64,000 nucleotides of DNA from Citrobacter youngae ATCC 29220 (GTDB taxonomy: Bacteria > Pseudomonadota > Gammaproteobacteria > Enterobacterales > Enterobacteriaceae), in NCBI RefSeq assembly GCF_000155975.1, contig NZ_GG730300.1, positions 87,558 through 151,557 of the forward strand, given 5' to 3'. Within the stretch, counting starts at the first letter, position 1; each line of letters starts with the position of its first letter. The notes under the pieces are model-generated. The model did no database searches and was not told the DNA's origin. It saw only the letters and a list, made by a program, of their open reading frames with translations. This document shows positions 47,972-57,757 of this stretch, one piece after another. A program made the position numbers and the translations under genes.

Positions 47972-48664
47972 GACAATGTCCCTATAAAAAATGGAAGGAA
48001 TTTCCAGAAATTATCATATTTCTCATTAAAGTACATAAAATTATCCTGCAATCTGATTTTATCACGTGTTCGACTTCACTACACAAACCTCTGCATCAAA
48101 AGATAATGGGGAAATACTAATATTTTATATGTTTTACGTTGTGTGAGAACTTGTTGGCTTTGCATGAAATGTGATTAAAACCTTTATACTTCCACTTTTG
48201 GCTATTGATGTTATAAACGATGTATGCATGGTGCATTTTGCCTATATCTGGTGTTCCTTAAAGCATTTTTTCGGTCGCATAGTTCACTTATACGGCTGGT
48301 TGTAGATTTTCAAGCAGGAGTTTTTTATTGATACCTTGTTTAGTTTCAACTGTGAGACATGAGGCATAAACTTGCTACGGAAAGCAGGTAAAAGAACGTT
48401 TTTGAAGTGTTGAATCAAGCTACTCCTGAGTGCGTAGTAACTTAAACTGGGGCATTTGGGTTAAGAATAACCTCCGGGATAGGTAGAGCTTTCTGTACGT
48501 GCAGAGCCCATATGGCTGGTGCTGGATTTTACAGTAGGTTAACAATAATATACTAATATTCCAGCGTTGAGTATATGGTTCAACATCTAGGAAAGTGTAG
48601 CTTCGGTAAGAAGCGTTAGCGCCGCCAGCCGGTGTTGTCGTAAATGGTGCTACGCTAATTTTTA
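47972..48664. other. 693-bp gene-free flank of the NACHT gene
   Basis: No ORF of useful length on either strand, only fragments under about 20 codons. The part next to the NACHT gene (to about 48.26 kb) is very AT-rich and probably holds its promoter; the rest is intermediate in composition. I found no tRNA, integrase, clear insertion-sequence end or direct repeat. It looks like residue of the transfer that brought in the NACHT gene. Confidence 0.6.
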
Positions 48665-48988
48665 TTACGACATCCCCGTCATCCTCAGCAGCGCCGTCAC
48701 CACGGCCGCAGCAATAATCACCACTATCAGCGGCATCTTGCGCCAGGCGAGGAATACCGCGAAAGCTACGCCGAGCACGCGTGCCATTCCGGCAAAATGC
48801 TCGCCTTCGTAAAAGGTGGTCGCCAGCGCAACGGAGAACAGTAATACCGTTGCGGCGTCGGAAAGCAGCGCCTGCGAGCGTTCTGAAAACGCTAAACGGC
48901 TCCCAAGCTTCGCTCCCCCTAAACGCATTAAATAGGTTCCCAGAGATAACATGGCGATACCGACGATAAACAGCGTCATGTTGCCCAT
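48665..48988 (-). CDS. azlD: AzlD-family branched-chain amino acid exporter subunit
   Basis: A 107-residue membrane protein with four hydrophobic segments. The family feature is an early TYLMRLGGAKLG segment near residue 18. AzlD is the small partner of AzlC in an exporter of branched-chain amino acids or related compounds (YgaH in E. coli). The start overlaps the azlC stop by one base (TAATG), so the two are coupled. The substrate is inferred from family only. Confidence 0.87.
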   Translation of the reverse strand: MGNMTLFIVGIAMLSLGTYLMRLGGAKLGSRLAFSERSQALLSDAATVLLFSVALATTFYEGEHFAGMARVLGVAFAVFLAWRKMPLIVVIIAAAVVTALLRMTGMS

Positions 48989-49647
48989 TATTTTTTCCTC
49001 GTCAGTAAGCCAAACAGTGAGAGCAGTACCGGCAGGCCCACCGGCGCAAAAGGTATGGAAGCGAGCGACAGCGCAGCGCCGCTACAGGCGCGGATTAGCG
49101 TGGTCCGATTTTTAAAGGCCGGAACCACTAAGGCCAGCAAAATGGCCGGGAAAACGGCATCCAGACCGATGGTTTCTGGGGCCGGGAGCAGTTTGCCGAC
49201 GCCCGCGCCAATCAGCGTGCCAATCGGCCAGAAAATGGCGACCCCCAGGCCGCACAGCCAGTAGGCGGCTTTACGCTGTTCAGGTGTTTTTTGCGACAGG
49301 CCAAAGACCACGCTTTCGTCGTTCATGATATGGCAGCCGAGGAAGCTGGCGGCCCGGCTGCCTACGAGATCGCGCACCGTGACGCCAAACGGCACGTGCC
49401 GGGCGTTGACCAGTAAACCGGCAGCCGCAGCCGCCAGTGGGTTCCCACCGCTGGCGACGATGCCGATAAACATAAACTCGGACGCGCCCGCCAGCACCGT
49501 TATAGAGAGCACAAACGGTACCCACAGCGGGAAGCCATACGCCATCGCCAGCGAGCCGTAGGACATGCCCACTACGCCGACGGCCAGACAGACTAAAAAA
49601 ATTGCTTTCAGCGTGTCGCCTTTGAGACTGGAAAAATAATGTTTCAT
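48988..49647 (-). CDS. azlC: AzlC-family branched-chain amino acid exporter subunit
   Basis: A 219-residue inner-membrane protein with about six segments, of the AzlC/YgaZ family. Signature regions: SYGSLAMAYGFPLWVPFVLS, GASEFMFIGIVASGG, LLVNARHVPFGVTVRDL and HIMNDESVVFGL. Together with AzlD it probably exports a branched-chain amino acid or an analogue. It is divergent from an XRE-cupin regulator across about 100 bp containing matching operator-like sites, so that regulator likely controls it. Confidence 0.9.
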   Translation of the reverse strand: MKHYFSSLKGDTLKAIFLVCLAVGVVGMSYGSLAMAYGFPLWVPFVLSITVLAGASEFMFIGIVASGGNPLAAAAAGLLVNARHVPFGVTVRDLVGSRAASFLGCHIMNDESVVFGLSQKTPEQRKAAYWLCGLGVAIFWPIGTLIGAGVGKLLPAPETIGLDAVFPAILLALVVPAFKNRTTLIRACSGAALSLASIPFAPVGLPVLLSLFGLLTRKK

Positions 49648-49660
49648 ACCATTTTAGCCA

Positions 49661-49726
49661 TATCGAACGAATTTCCATTATAATGAACGCAACCATTTGG
49701 CTTTACAAGTCGAACGATTCGTTCGA
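49661..49726. promoter_or_regulatory. Candidate operators of the XRE-cupin regulator
   Basis: A perfect 17-bp palindrome TCGAACGATTCGTTCGA (49710-49726) and a matching half-site ATCGAACGAAT (49662-49672) lie in the region between divergent azlC and the regulator gene. Confidence 0.6.
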
Positions 49727-49748
49727 TATAAAAAACATGGAGTTATGA

Positions 49749-50297
49749 ATGACCCAGCCCATCAGTATGATCGCGAAAAGCCTGGTGCGTGAACGTCAGC
49801 GCACCGGTTTGTCGCTGGCTGAGATTGCGCGTCGCGCGGGGATTGCAAAATCGACACTCTCGCAACTGGAAGCGGGTAATGGAAATCCTAGCCTGGAAAC
49901 GCTCTGGTCGCTGTGCGTGGCGCTGGATATCCCCTTTGCCCGGTTGCTGGAACCGCAGGAGCAAAAAACGCAGGTGATTCGCCGCGGTGAAGGGACAAAA
50001 GTGGTGGCGGAACAGGCCCACTATCAGGCGATTTTACTCGCCGCCTGCCCGCCGGGCGCGCGACGAGATATCTATCTGTTACTGACGCAGCCGGGCGCGG
50101 ATCGTATTTCGCACCCGCATCCACCGGGATCGGTTGAACACATTATCGTGACGCAGGGAAAGGCGATGGTGGGGTTGACGGAAGCGCCGGAGGAGTTAGG
50201 CGAGGGCGACTATATTTGTTACCCCGCCGATCGGGCGCATATCTTTAAAGCGCTGGAGCCGGATACTCAGGCGATTCTGGTTTCTGAGCAGAACTAA
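49749..50297 (+). CDS. XRE-family regulator with C-terminal cupin domain
   Basis: A 182-residue protein. An N-terminal helix-turn-helix occupies about 8-62 (LSLAEIARRAGIAKSTLSQL, ENGNPS-like GNGNPSLETL). A C-terminal cupin barrel occupies about 105-178 (SHPHPPGSVEHIIVTQG, GEGDYICYPADRAHIF). Such HTH-cupin proteins sense small metabolites, often amino-acid related, in line with control of the divergent azlCD. GGAG lies 7 nt before the ATG. Confidence 0.88.
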   Translation: MTQPISMIAKSLVRERQRTGLSLAEIARRAGIAKSTLSQLEAGNGNPSLETLWSLCVALDIPFARLLEPQEQKTQVIRRGEGTKVVAEQAHYQAILLAACPPGARRDIYLLLTQPGADRISHPHPPGSVEHIIVTQGKAMVGLTEAPEELGEGDYICYPADRAHIFKALEPDTQAILVSEQN

Positions 50298-50314
50298 CTG
50301 TTCTGTTGCGTTGT

Positions 50315-50350
50315 GCCGGATGCGGCGCGTTAGCGCCTTATCCGGCCTAC
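50315..50350. repeat. REP element
   Basis: GCCGGATGCGGCGC...GCCTTATCCGGCCTAC, between the XRE-cupin regulator and the convergent rhaM. Confidence 0.85.
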
Positions 50351-50354
50351 AAGA

Positions 50355-50669
50355 CTATTGCAGATAAAACACTTCTTTTAGCTCTGTGCTAACCGGGCTG
50401 TTGTCCGGGTTGGCTGGCATTACGTCACGCATATGCTTCCACCAACGCTGGCAAACCTCGGTGCTGGCAACGGCATTCCAGCGCGCTTCAGACTCAATCT
50501 CGACGGTGGCAAACAGCAAATTGCGTACCTCATCGAGATAAATTGCGTAATGATGCGCGCCGTGCTCTTTCAGCACAGATTCCAGTTCTGGCCAGATGGG
50601 ATTGTGCCGACGCTGGTACTCAACGTGCGCGTCGGCATTCACCTGCATCACAAACGCTTTGCGGATCAT
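50355..50669 (-). CDS. rhaM: RhaM, L-rhamnose mutarotase
   Basis: RhaM interconverts alpha- and beta-L-rhamnose so the isomerase receives its preferred anomer. The 104 residues equal E. coli RhaM, a dimeric ferredoxin-like-fold protein. Conserved segments: [13 protein letters not shown] (catalytic His near 22), YAIYLDE and [10 protein letters not shown]. It overlaps the upstream dehydrogenase by 4 nt and is the last gene of the rha catabolic operon. Confidence 0.96.
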   Translation of the reverse strand: MIRKAFVMQVNADAHVEYQRRHNPIWPELESVLKEHGAHHYAIYLDEVRNLLFATVEIESEARWNAVASTEVCQRWWKHMRDVMPANPDNSPVSTELKEVFYLQ

Positions 50670-51814
50670 AACGCCTCCAGATACAGCTCGCGGACTTCGT
50701 CGCGGCTGGCGGTGCGCGGGTTACACGGCGCGCATGGATCGGCCAACGCTTTATCCAGCCAGCCTTCAATATCTTCTTTGGTCACGCCAAGCTGGCTGAA
50801 ACCGGCGGGAATACCGACCCGCTTGCTCAGGGCGCGAATGGCGTTGATGGCCTCCATGCTTGCTGCTTCATCGCTCATGCCGCGGGTATCGACCCCCATT
50901 GCCTGCGCCACGCGGGCAAACCGCGCCACGGCGTTCGGGCGGTTAAAGTTTTCGATTATCGGCAGCAGGATAGCGTTGCAAACGCCGTGCGGCAGGTTGT
51001 GGGTTGCGCCCGGCTGGTGCGCCAGCGCATGCACCAGCCCAAGACCGGCGCTGTTAAACGCCATACCTGCCAGATACTGACCAAACGCCATTTGCTCACG
51101 GGCTTCGAGGTTGTGACCATCATCGACCGCTTTCGGTAGCCACAGGTTGATCAGGCGAATGGCTTCCAGCGCGTTGGCGTCAGTCAGCGGATGTGCGCCG
51201 ACGGATACATAGGCTTCCACCGCGTGGGTCAGGGCATCCATGCCGGTTGCAGCGGTAACGGAAGCCGGGATTTCCAGCATCACGCTGGCATCATCTACGG
51301 CGATATCCGGGATGATGTTCGGGTCGATAATCACCTCTTTAACCTTGCGCCCGGAGTCGATAATTACCGCATTGCTGGTCATTTCCGCCGCGGTACCGGC
51401 GGTGGTATTGATAGCGACCAGCGGTACACCCGCATTTTTCACCTTGCCCACGCCGGAATAAGCGGTAGAAGGCGCAGGGTTGGCGGTCAGGATTTTCACT
51501 GCTTTAGCGGTATCGATCGGGCTGCCGCCGCCGAAAGCGATAATGTAGTCACATTCTGCACCCTGATAGGCCGCAAACCCTTTTTGTACCAGCTCTTCCG
51601 TTGGATTCGGGAAAACCTCATCAAACAGGTGGTAAGACATTTGCTGTTCATCCAGCGCGGCAAACAGGCTATCCAGCAGGCCCAGCTTCACCAGTTGACC
51701 ATCGGTTACGATCAACGCTTTGCCCCATTGCTTATTCGCCACGAGGTTTACCATATCGCGGATTGCCCCTGCGCCATGCAGGCTAATTTTTGGCAGTGCC
51801 AACATAAAGCTCAT
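50666..51814 (-). CDS. Iron-containing alcohol dehydrogenase in the rha operon (probable lactaldehyde reductase)
   Basis: A 382-residue group III metal-dependent dehydrogenase. NAD-binding [12 protein letters not shown] lies near residue 96, and iron ligands lie in [12 protein letters not shown] (near 193-204) and [16 protein letters not shown] (near 262-277). It looks closer to YiaY-type than to FucO-type enzymes. In this place it probably reduces L-lactaldehyde, the product of RhaD, to L-1,2-propanediol under anaerobic conditions, a gene absent from the E. coli K-12 rha locus. It follows rhaD across a BIME and overlaps rhaM by 4 nt. The substrate is inferred from context. Confidence 0.88.
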   Translation of the reverse strand: MSFMLALPKISLHGAGAIRDMVNLVANKQWGKALIVTDGQLVKLGLLDSLFAALDEQQMSYHLFDEVFPNPTEELVQKGFAAYQGAECDYIIAFGGGSPIDTAKAVKILTANPAPSTAYSGVGKVKNAGVPLVAINTTAGTAAEMTSNAVIIDSGRKVKEVIIDPNIIPDIAVDDASVMLEIPASVTAATGMDALTHAVEAYVSVGAHPLTDANALEAIRLINLWLPKAVDDGHNLEAREQMAFGQYLAGMAFNSAGLGLVHALAHQPGATHNLPHGVCNAILLPIIENFNRPNAVARFARVAQAMGVDTRGMSDEAASMEAINAIRALSKRVGIPAGFSQLGVTKEDIEGWLDKALADPCAPCNPRTASRDEVRELYLEAL

Positions 51815-51844
51815 GAATATTCTCCTGAATAATTGTTCCCTGTT

Positions 51845-51926
51845 GCCCGATGGCGCTGTGCTTATCGGGCCTACGGTAAAATGCGTACCGTCATGTAGAC
51901 CGGATAAGGCAAAGCCGCATCCGGCG
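51845..51926. repeat. BIME between the dehydrogenase and rhaD
   Basis: Two REP units in opposite orientation: GCCCGATGGCGC...TTATCGGGCCTAC and GTAGACCGGATAAGGC...GCATCCGGCG. It probably affects mRNA stability within the operon. Confidence 0.85.
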
Positions 51927-51941
51927 TTGAATTGGGCGGTA

Positions 51942-52769
51942 TCAGTACAGCTCTACAGCGCTTGCCAGCGGCGTCACGCCAAAACGTTTGCCAAGTGCGA
52001 TCAGCTCTTCGCGTGTGATGGTCTGCTTCATACCGCCCATCGAATAGATTTTGACTAATACTTCCGCTGATTTTTCGGCGGTGTCGATCAAACCGAATGC
52101 TTCATCGAGGGAGGGGCCGCTGCCGAACACGCCGTGGAACGGCCACAGCACCAGCGAATGTTTCTGCATTTCCTGCGCGGTCGCCTGGCCGATTTCATCC
52201 GTACCCGGCACCATCCACGGCAAAATGCCGACGCCATCCGGGAATACCACCAGGCACTCGGTGCTGCCTTCCCACAGTTTGCGGGTGATCAGCGCGGTGT
52301 TGTTTTCCAGCACATAGGTCAGGGCGATCAGGTTGGTGGCGTGGCAGTGCATGATCACGCGGTCTTTGCCATTCGTCGCTTTAATACGTTCGCAGTGGGA
52401 GAGGAAGTGCGCGGGCAACTCGGAGGTCGGTACCGCTTCGTGGGTCAGGCCCCACAGGATGTGGTAGCCCGCGCCGTCGCTGTCCACTTTCACTACGCCT
52501 AAATTGGCTGCCGGATCGAGCTGGACGTTACGGAAAAACTTACCCGAGCCGGTGACGATAAACGGCGTGTTCGCCAGCAGCGGCATCGGTTGGCTTAGCG
52601 CGATATAACGCGGTTTTTCGTGGAAATCGGCGCTAAATGGCGCAATGTCTTCCTCATCCAGGCGCAGCGTCAGGTTACCACCGTTACGCTCGTCCCAGCC
52701 TTTCAGCCACGCATCGGAAGTGGCTTTGATCATCCCCTGGATAAACCAGGAAGTTGTAATGTTTTGCAT
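51942..52769 (-). CDS. rhaD: RhaD, rhamnulose-1-phosphate aldolase
   Basis: RhaD splits L-rhamnulose-1-phosphate into DHAP and L-lactaldehyde. The 275-residue protein (E. coli 274) is a class II, zinc-dependent aldolase. The HCHATN segment near residue 141 gives two zinc-binding histidines, a further His lies in WPFHGVFG near 212, and a catalytic Glu is in the GNGGNLTLR-type loop region. It lies between rhaA and the dehydrogenase, separated by REP-rich spacers on both sides. Confidence 0.97.
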   Translation of the reverse strand: MQNITTSWFIQGMIKATSDAWLKGWDERNGGNLTLRLDEEDIAPFSADFHEKPRYIALSQPMPLLANTPFIVTGSGKFFRNVQLDPAANLGVVKVDSDGAGYHILWGLTHEAVPTSELPAHFLSHCERIKATNGKDRVIMHCHATNLIALTYVLENNTALITRKLWEGSTECLVVFPDGVGILPWMVPGTDEIGQATAQEMQKHSLVLWPFHGVFGSGPSLDEAFGLIDTAEKSAEVLVKIYSMGGMKQTITREELIALGKRFGVTPLASAVELY

Positions 52770-52788
52770 GTTCGGTGTTCCTGTTTAT

Positions 52789-52897
52789 TGCCCGAACGTT
52801 ATCGGGTCTTACGTAGGCCGGATAAGCGCAGCGCCATCCGGCAATCGTGGTTCATTCATTGCCGGATGGCGACGCAGGGCGTCTTATCCGGCCTACA
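52789..52897. repeat. BIME between rhaD and rhaA
   Basis: A short CCCGAACGTTATCGGG hairpin plus two inverted REP units, GTAGGCCGGATAAGCGCAGC...ATCCGGCA and TGCCGGATGGCG...TATCCGGCCTAC, filling the rhaA-rhaD spacer. Confidence 0.87.
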
Positions 52898-52912
52898 GGC
52901 CTGGCGTCGTGG

Positions 52913-54172
52913 TTAACGGCGTTGGCTCAGAATCTCTTTTTCATAGGCGCGCACGCTGTCCAGCCACTGGCTGCCCACAGGCGTGTCGTGGCGCTGGCAA
53001 TACATTTCCCAGACGGCCTGCCACGGCAGCGATTTTTGTTCTTCCAGCAGGGCCAGACGTGCGGTGTAGTCGCCGCTGGCTTCGAGCTGACGCAGTTGCT
53101 CGGTCGGTTCCAGCAGCGCGCGCAGCAGGGCTTTTTTCATATTGCGGGTGCCAATAACCCAGGCCGCGATGCGGTTGATAGAGGCGTCGAAGAAGTCGAG
53201 GCCGATGTGTACGCGGTCAAACAGGTTGTGGCGGACGATCTCGCTGGCGATCGCCTGCGTTTCATCATCCAGCAGCACCACGTGATCGCTGTCCCAGCGT
53301 ACCGGACGGCTGACGTGCAGCAGCAGGCGCGGTACATACAGCATGGCGGCGGAGATTTTGTCGGAAATCACTTCAGTCGGATGGAAGTGACCCGCATCCA
53401 GGCATAGCGCGGTCTGGCGGCTGGTGGCGTAGCCCATATAGAACTCGTTGGAGCCGACGGTGTAGCTCTCTGCGCCGATGCCAAACAGTTTGCTCTCAAC
53501 GGCGTCGATGTGGTGCGCAGGGTCGAGTTTCTCGCTGATAACTTCGTCCAGCGCTTCCAGCAGGCGCTGGCGCGGCGCTAAACGGTCAACGGTGATATCT
53601 TTCATACCGTCCGGGATCCAGATATTCATCACCGATGGCGTACCCAACTGTTCGCCAAAATACGCCGAAACGCGACGGCTGGCTTTGCAGTGGTCAATCC
53701 AGAACTGGCGAATCGTGTCATCGGCGTGGGCCAGCGTGAAGCCGTCGGCGCTCAGCGGGTGAGAGAAGCAGGACGGGTTGAAATCCAGCCCCAACTGGTT
53801 CGCTTTCGCCCATTCAACCCAGTTTTTAAAGTGTTCCGGTTTGATTTGGTCACGGGCAACCGGCGTATCGGATTCCAGATAGATGGCGTGTAGATTCAGG
53901 CGTTTTGGACCCGGGATCAGGCTCATCGCCTGCTCCAGATCGGCCCGTAGTTCGCTGGCGTTGCGCGCTTTGCCGGGATAGTTGCCGGTAGCCTGAATAC
54001 CGCCGGTAAGCGAGCCTTCCGGGTTTTCGAAACCGGCGACATCATCGCCCTGCCAGCAGTGCATGGAGACCGGCAGACGATCGAGCTGGCGTAAGGCCGC
54101 TTCGACATCAATACCTACCGCGGCGAAACGCAGTTTTGCCAGTTCCCAGGCTTGTTCAAGTTGAGTGGTCAT
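52913..54172 (-). CDS. rhaA: RhaA, L-rhamnose isomerase
   Basis: RhaA converts L-rhamnose to L-rhamnulose. The 419 residues equal E. coli. It is a metal-dependent (Mn/Zn) TIM barrel with characteristic segments [48 protein letters not shown] and [16 protein letters not shown] that provide the Glu/Asp/His ligands. The ATG at 54172 overlaps the rhaB stop (ATGA); an in-frame start two codons upstream is less likely. Confidence 0.98.
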   Translation of the reverse strand: MTTQLEQAWELAKLRFAAVGIDVEAALRQLDRLPVSMHCWQGDDVAGFENPEGSLTGGIQATGNYPGKARNASELRADLEQAMSLIPGPKRLNLHAIYLESDTPVARDQIKPEHFKNWVEWAKANQLGLDFNPSCFSHPLSADGFTLAHADDTIRQFWIDHCKASRRVSAYFGEQLGTPSVMNIWIPDGMKDITVDRLAPRQRLLEALDEVISEKLDPAHHIDAVESKLFGIGAESYTVGSNEFYMGYATSRQTALCLDAGHFHPTEVISDKISAAMLYVPRLLLHVSRPVRWDSDHVVLLDDETQAIASEIVRHNLFDRVHIGLDFFDASINRIAAWVIGTRNMKKALLRALLEPTEQLRQLEASGDYTARLALLEEQKSLPWQAVWEMYCQRHDTPVGSQWLDSVRAYEKEILSQRR

Positions 54173-55638
54173 GCGCAAAGCTCCTTTGTCTGTCGTAGTG
54201 ATTGAAACTGCGCCTGGTAGCGGGCAATTTCACTTTCAGGATTGGGAATGAAGGTGGTCAGGTCATAGTTGGCGCGCACCACCTGACGGAAATCATCGAC
54301 GTTGTTAAGCTCGTCCAGCGTCATCAACTGGACGCCAATGTTGCCGAGCGTGGAGGCCTCAATCGGCCCGGACATAACGCGAATACCGCAGGCATCCGCG
54401 CACAGCTGGTTCAGTAACGCGTTCTGGCAACCGCCGCCAACGATGTGCAACTGGCTAAACGCGGCGTCACGCAGGTCTGCCAGCTCCTGCAGAATGTCGG
54501 CGTACAGCAGTGCCAGGCTGTCGAAGATACAGCGCGCCAGTTCGGCGTTTTGCCGGGGAACGGGCTGCCCTGACTCACGACAGGCGGCCTGAATTTCCGC
54601 ACTCATATCGTCGGGGTTGATAAAGCGATCGTCGTTCGGGTTTATCAGGAACTGGCAGGCCGGTTGCGCTTGCGTTTGGGCGATAAGCGTTGGCAGGTCG
54701 GTAATCTGGCGCTCTTTTAATACGCGCTGGAGCAGCCACAACCCCATGATATTTTTCAGAACGCGGTAGCGCCCTTCTGCGCCGCCCTCGTTGGTGATAT
54801 TCGCCGCCAGCGCCGCGTCGTTGGTATACGGCGTTCTGCTCTCAAACCCCATCAGCGACCAGGTACCAGAAGAGAGATACGCGCTGTTTTTATCGGCGAG
54901 CGGTGAAGCGATGACCGCGCTGGCCGTGTCGTGACTGGCGACGGCCACGACCGGAATGTGATTTTTCTGCGGGCAGATCCAGTGGCCAATGACGTTCCCC
55001 GGATGCGTGGGGCGACCAAACCAGGATTTGTTTGCCCCGGTCCAGGCCAGCAGGGTGTCATCCCAGTCGTCGGTATTGATATTGACTAACTGCGTGGTGG
55101 TGGCGTTGGTGTATTCCCAGTTCATTTCACCGGTCAGGCGAAAGCTGAAATAGTCGGGGATCAGCAGGGCATGCGCCACCTGCGGGAGCAGTTCCGGCTG
55201 CTGTTCAACCAGCGCGCGCAGCTGATACAACGTGTTAAAGGGGAGAAACTGAATGCCGCTGCGGCGGTAAATTTCACTTTTACCCGGCTGCGCCATCGCC
55301 TGCGACATAATGCCTGTCGTACGGCTGTCGCGGTAAGAGACCGGCAGACCAACGCGCTGACCGGCGTTGTCGACCAGCACGTAATCCACGCCCCAGGTAT
55401 CAATGCCGATGCTGTCTATCCGAATGCCTTCATCGCAGACTTTCTTCAGGCCCAGACGAATGTCGTTTTCCAGGCTGTCGATGTCCCAGGTGTCAAAACC
55501 GTCCGTTTTTTGCAAACAGTTCACGAAGCGGTGGATTTCACGCAGCGTCAGGGTGCGGTGTTCACTGTCGTAACGCGCCAGCATTACGCGCCCGCTGGAT
55601 GCGCCGAGATCGACAGCGACACAATGGCGAAAAGTCAT
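54169..55638 (-). CDS. rhaB: RhaB, rhamnulokinase
   Basis: RhaB phosphorylates L-rhamnulose at C1. The 489 residues equal E. coli. It is a FGGY-family carbohydrate kinase: N-terminal phosphate loop [13 protein letters not shown] near 8-20, [15 protein letters not shown] near 78 with the catalytic Asp region, and [13 protein letters not shown] near 398 for ATP binding. It is the first gene of the minus-strand rha operon and is divergent from rhaSR. Confidence 0.98.
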   Translation of the reverse strand: MTFRHCVAVDLGASSGRVMLARYDSEHRTLTLREIHRFVNCLQKTDGFDTWDIDSLENDIRLGLKKVCDEGIRIDSIGIDTWGVDYVLVDNAGQRVGLPVSYRDSRTTGIMSQAMAQPGKSEIYRRSGIQFLPFNTLYQLRALVEQQPELLPQVAHALLIPDYFSFRLTGEMNWEYTNATTTQLVNINTDDWDDTLLAWTGANKSWFGRPTHPGNVIGHWICPQKNHIPVVAVASHDTASAVIASPLADKNSAYLSSGTWSLMGFESRTPYTNDAALAANITNEGGAEGRYRVLKNIMGLWLLQRVLKERQITDLPTLIAQTQAQPACQFLINPNDDRFINPDDMSAEIQAACRESGQPVPRQNAELARCIFDSLALLYADILQELADLRDAAFSQLHIVGGGCQNALLNQLCADACGIRVMSGPIEASTLGNIGVQLMTLDELNNVDDFRQVVRANYDLTTFIPNPESEIARYQAQFQSLRQTKELCA

Positions 55639-55938
55639 AGCGAGGTCCTTCTGAGTTTTATTGCACTCAGTCTAAGAATCCCGAATAAGGCCTACCTTCT
55701 TGACAGTGACAACCCCAATTAGCGGCTGGCAACATGGCAAAGGTGAACGTGATGTTGTTCACAGTTTCCACTAATAGCGCGAATTTGGGCGGATGTGACG
55801 CCTTCCGCATTTCCCGATCTTTCCCGCCATTTCTTGAAGAATTAACCGTGTTTACGCACTTTGGCGTCAAAAATTTAAGGTGAGGGTAGTAACCCTTAAT
55901 TACTATTCAGCCATATTCGTTAATCAGGGGGAGCCGTC
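55639..55938. promoter_or_regulatory. rhaB-rhaS divergent control region
   Basis: This 300-bp gene-free region holds the divergent promoters of rhaBAD and rhaSR. A strong CRP site CGTGATGTTGTTCACA lies at 55748-55763. By analogy with E. coli, RhaS sites flank the rhaB promoter and RhaR sites the rhaS promoter; candidate half-site clusters lie around 55690-55740, but I cannot define them by eye. Confidence 0.75.
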
Positions 55939-56787
55939 ATGACCGTACTGCATTGCGTGGATTTCTTTCCGACAGGTAAAGCGCCAGTGGCTATTGAACC
56001 GCGGCTTCCTCAGCCCGCGTTTCCTGAGCATCATCATGATTTTCATGAAATTGTGGTGGTCGAGCATGGCACGGGGATCCATGTGTTCAACGGACAGCCT
56101 TACACCATCAGCGGCGGTACGGTGTGTTTCGTCCGCGACCATGACAGGCATTTATATGAACATACTGACAATCTGTGTCTGACCAATGTCTTATACCGTT
56201 CTCCAGATGCGTTTCAATTTCTGGCCGGGCTGAATCAGCTTTTGCCCCAGGAACAAAATGGGCAGTATCCCTCCCACTGGCGGGTCAACCAGGGCGTACT
56301 GCAGCAGGTTCGTCATCTGCTGGGGCAGATGGAAGCGCTCGGGGAGGGGATGGATACGCCGACGGCGGCAAATCGCGAGATCCTGTTTATGCAGTTGCTG
56401 GTATTGCTGCGTAAAAGCAGCCTGATGGAAGCGGCCACTGATAACGATGCGCGGCTTAACCTTCTGATGGCATGGTTGGAAGATAACTTTGCCGACGAGG
56501 TGTGTTGGGAGGCGCTGGCCGAGAAGTTTTCGCTCTCTTTACGCACTCTGCACCGCCAGCTTAAACAGCAAACCGGATTGACGCCGCAGCGCTACCTTAA
56601 CCGTCTGCGGCTTATTAAAGCCCGGCATCTGCTGCGCCACAGTGATGACAGCGTGACGGACATCGCGTATCTCTGCGGTTTCGGCGACAGTAACCACTTT
56701 TCGACGCTTTTTCGCCGTGAGTTTAAGTGGTCGCCACGCGATATCCGTCAGGGGCGCGATCTTATCGCGGGAAGCAGCCTGCAGTAA
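55939..56787 (+). CDS. rhaS: RhaS, AraC-family activator of rhaBAD and rhaT
   Basis: A 282-residue regulator (E. coli 278). The N-terminal cupin sugar-binding domain spans about 1-160 ([20 protein letters not shown]). The C-terminal AraC double HTH spans about 175-280, with [20 protein letters not shown] and [20 protein letters not shown]. With L-rhamnose it activates rhaBAD and rhaT. GGGGGAG is spaced well before the ATG. The C-terminal tail is a few residues longer than in E. coli. Confidence 0.97.
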   Translation: MTVLHCVDFFPTGKAPVAIEPRLPQPAFPEHHHDFHEIVVVEHGTGIHVFNGQPYTISGGTVCFVRDHDRHLYEHTDNLCLTNVLYRSPDAFQFLAGLNQLLPQEQNGQYPSHWRVNQGVLQQVRHLLGQMEALGEGMDTPTAANREILFMQLLVLLRKSSLMEAATDNDARLNLLMAWLEDNFADEVCWEALAEKFSLSLRTLHRQLKQQTGLTPQRYLNRLRLIKARHLLRHSDDSVTDIAYLCGFGDSNHFSTLFRREFKWSPRDIRQGRDLIAGSSLQ

Positions 56788-56841
56788 CGCGAAAGCTATC
56801 AACGTTTTTTACCGCTCGTTTGCTGATAATCATACCCTTTT

Positions 56842-56884
56842 AGGCCGGATGCCCTGTAGGCCGGATAAGCGCAGCGCATCCGGT
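56842..56884. repeat. REP element between rhaS and rhaR
   Basis: GTAGGCCGGATAAGCGCAGC...GCATCCGG with an extra partial unit upstream, inserted in the rhaS-rhaR spacer. Confidence 0.8.
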
Positions 56885-56908
56885 AAGCGTTCAGATTGAG
56901 GTGATGTG

Positions 56909-57757
56909 ATGGCGAACCATCTGGTCCTTCTGAAATCAGACTTTTTTGCGCATGAGCAGCAGGCCGTCGCCGTGGCCGATCGTTATCCGCAGGATGTCTT
57001 TGCGGAGCATACCCATGAGTTTTGCGAGCTGGTACTGGTCTGGCGCGGCAATGGTCTGCATGTTCTTAACGATCGTCCGTACCGGATAACCCGGGGCGAT
57101 CTGTTTTATATTCGCGCTGAAGACAAACACTCCTACACTTCCGTAAACGACCTCGTTTTGCAAAATATCATCTATTGTCCGGAGCGATTGACGCTGAATG
57201 TAGACTGGGAAGGAGCGATCCCCGGATTTAACGGTACGCCGAGGCAGCCGCACTGGCGACTCGGCAGCCTCGGTATGACCCAGGCCCGGCAGCTGATAAG
57301 CCAGCTTGAGCATGAGAGTAATCAGCGTGATGCGCAGGCCTGTACCATGGCTGAACTGCTGTTCGGGCAACTGGTAACCCACCTGAAACGCCATCGTTAT
57401 GCCACGGACACGCTCCCGGCGACCTCAAGTGAAACGCTGTTGGATAAACTGATCACCGCGTTAGCCGGTAGCCACGAGCATGCGTTTGAACTGGATAAAT
57501 TTTGCCAGCGCGAACAGTGCAGCGAACGCGTTTTGCGCCAGCAGTTTCGCAGCCAGACCGGAATGACCATCAACCAGTATCTCCGCCAGGTGCGGGTCTG
57601 TCATGCTCAGTATCTGCTCAAGCATAGTCGGTTGATGATTAGCGAGATTTCCATGCGCTGCGGTTTTGAGGACAGTAACTACTTTTCGGTAGTGTTTACG
57701 CGAGAAACCGGGATGACGCCAAGCCAGTGGCGCCATCTCAGCACCCAACATGATTAG
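56909..57757 (+). CDS. rhaR: RhaR, AraC-family activator of rhaSR
   Basis: RhaR responds to L-rhamnose by activating rhaSR transcription. The 282 residues equal E. coli. A cupin domain ([20 protein letters not shown]) is followed by a C-terminal AraC-type HTH pair ([20 protein letters not shown] and [20 protein letters not shown]). The ATG at 56909 with TGAGGTG upstream is preferred over the GTG one codon earlier. It is convergent with rhaT; the two overlap by 4 nt at their 3' ends. Confidence 0.97.
   Translation: MANHLVLLKSDFFAHEQQAVAVADRYPQDVFAEHTHEFCELVLVWRGNGLHVLNDRPYRITRGDLFYIRAEDKHSYTSVNDLVLQNIIYCPERLTLNVDWEGAIPGFNGTPRQPHWRLGSLGMTQARQLISQLEHESNQRDAQACTMAELLFGQLVTHLKRHRYATDTLPATSSETLLDKLITALAGSHEHAFELDKFCQREQCSERVLRQQFRSQTGMTINQYLRQVRVCHAQYLLKHSRLMISEISMRCGFEDSNYFSVVFTRETGMTPSQWRHLSTQHD

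Noticed and set aside
47972-48664. Retron, CRISPR array or tRNA in the gap next to the NACHT gene
   Set aside because: No reverse transcriptase, no regularly spaced repeats and no cloverleaf or CCA-type ends were found; no CRISPR array is present anywhere in the window.
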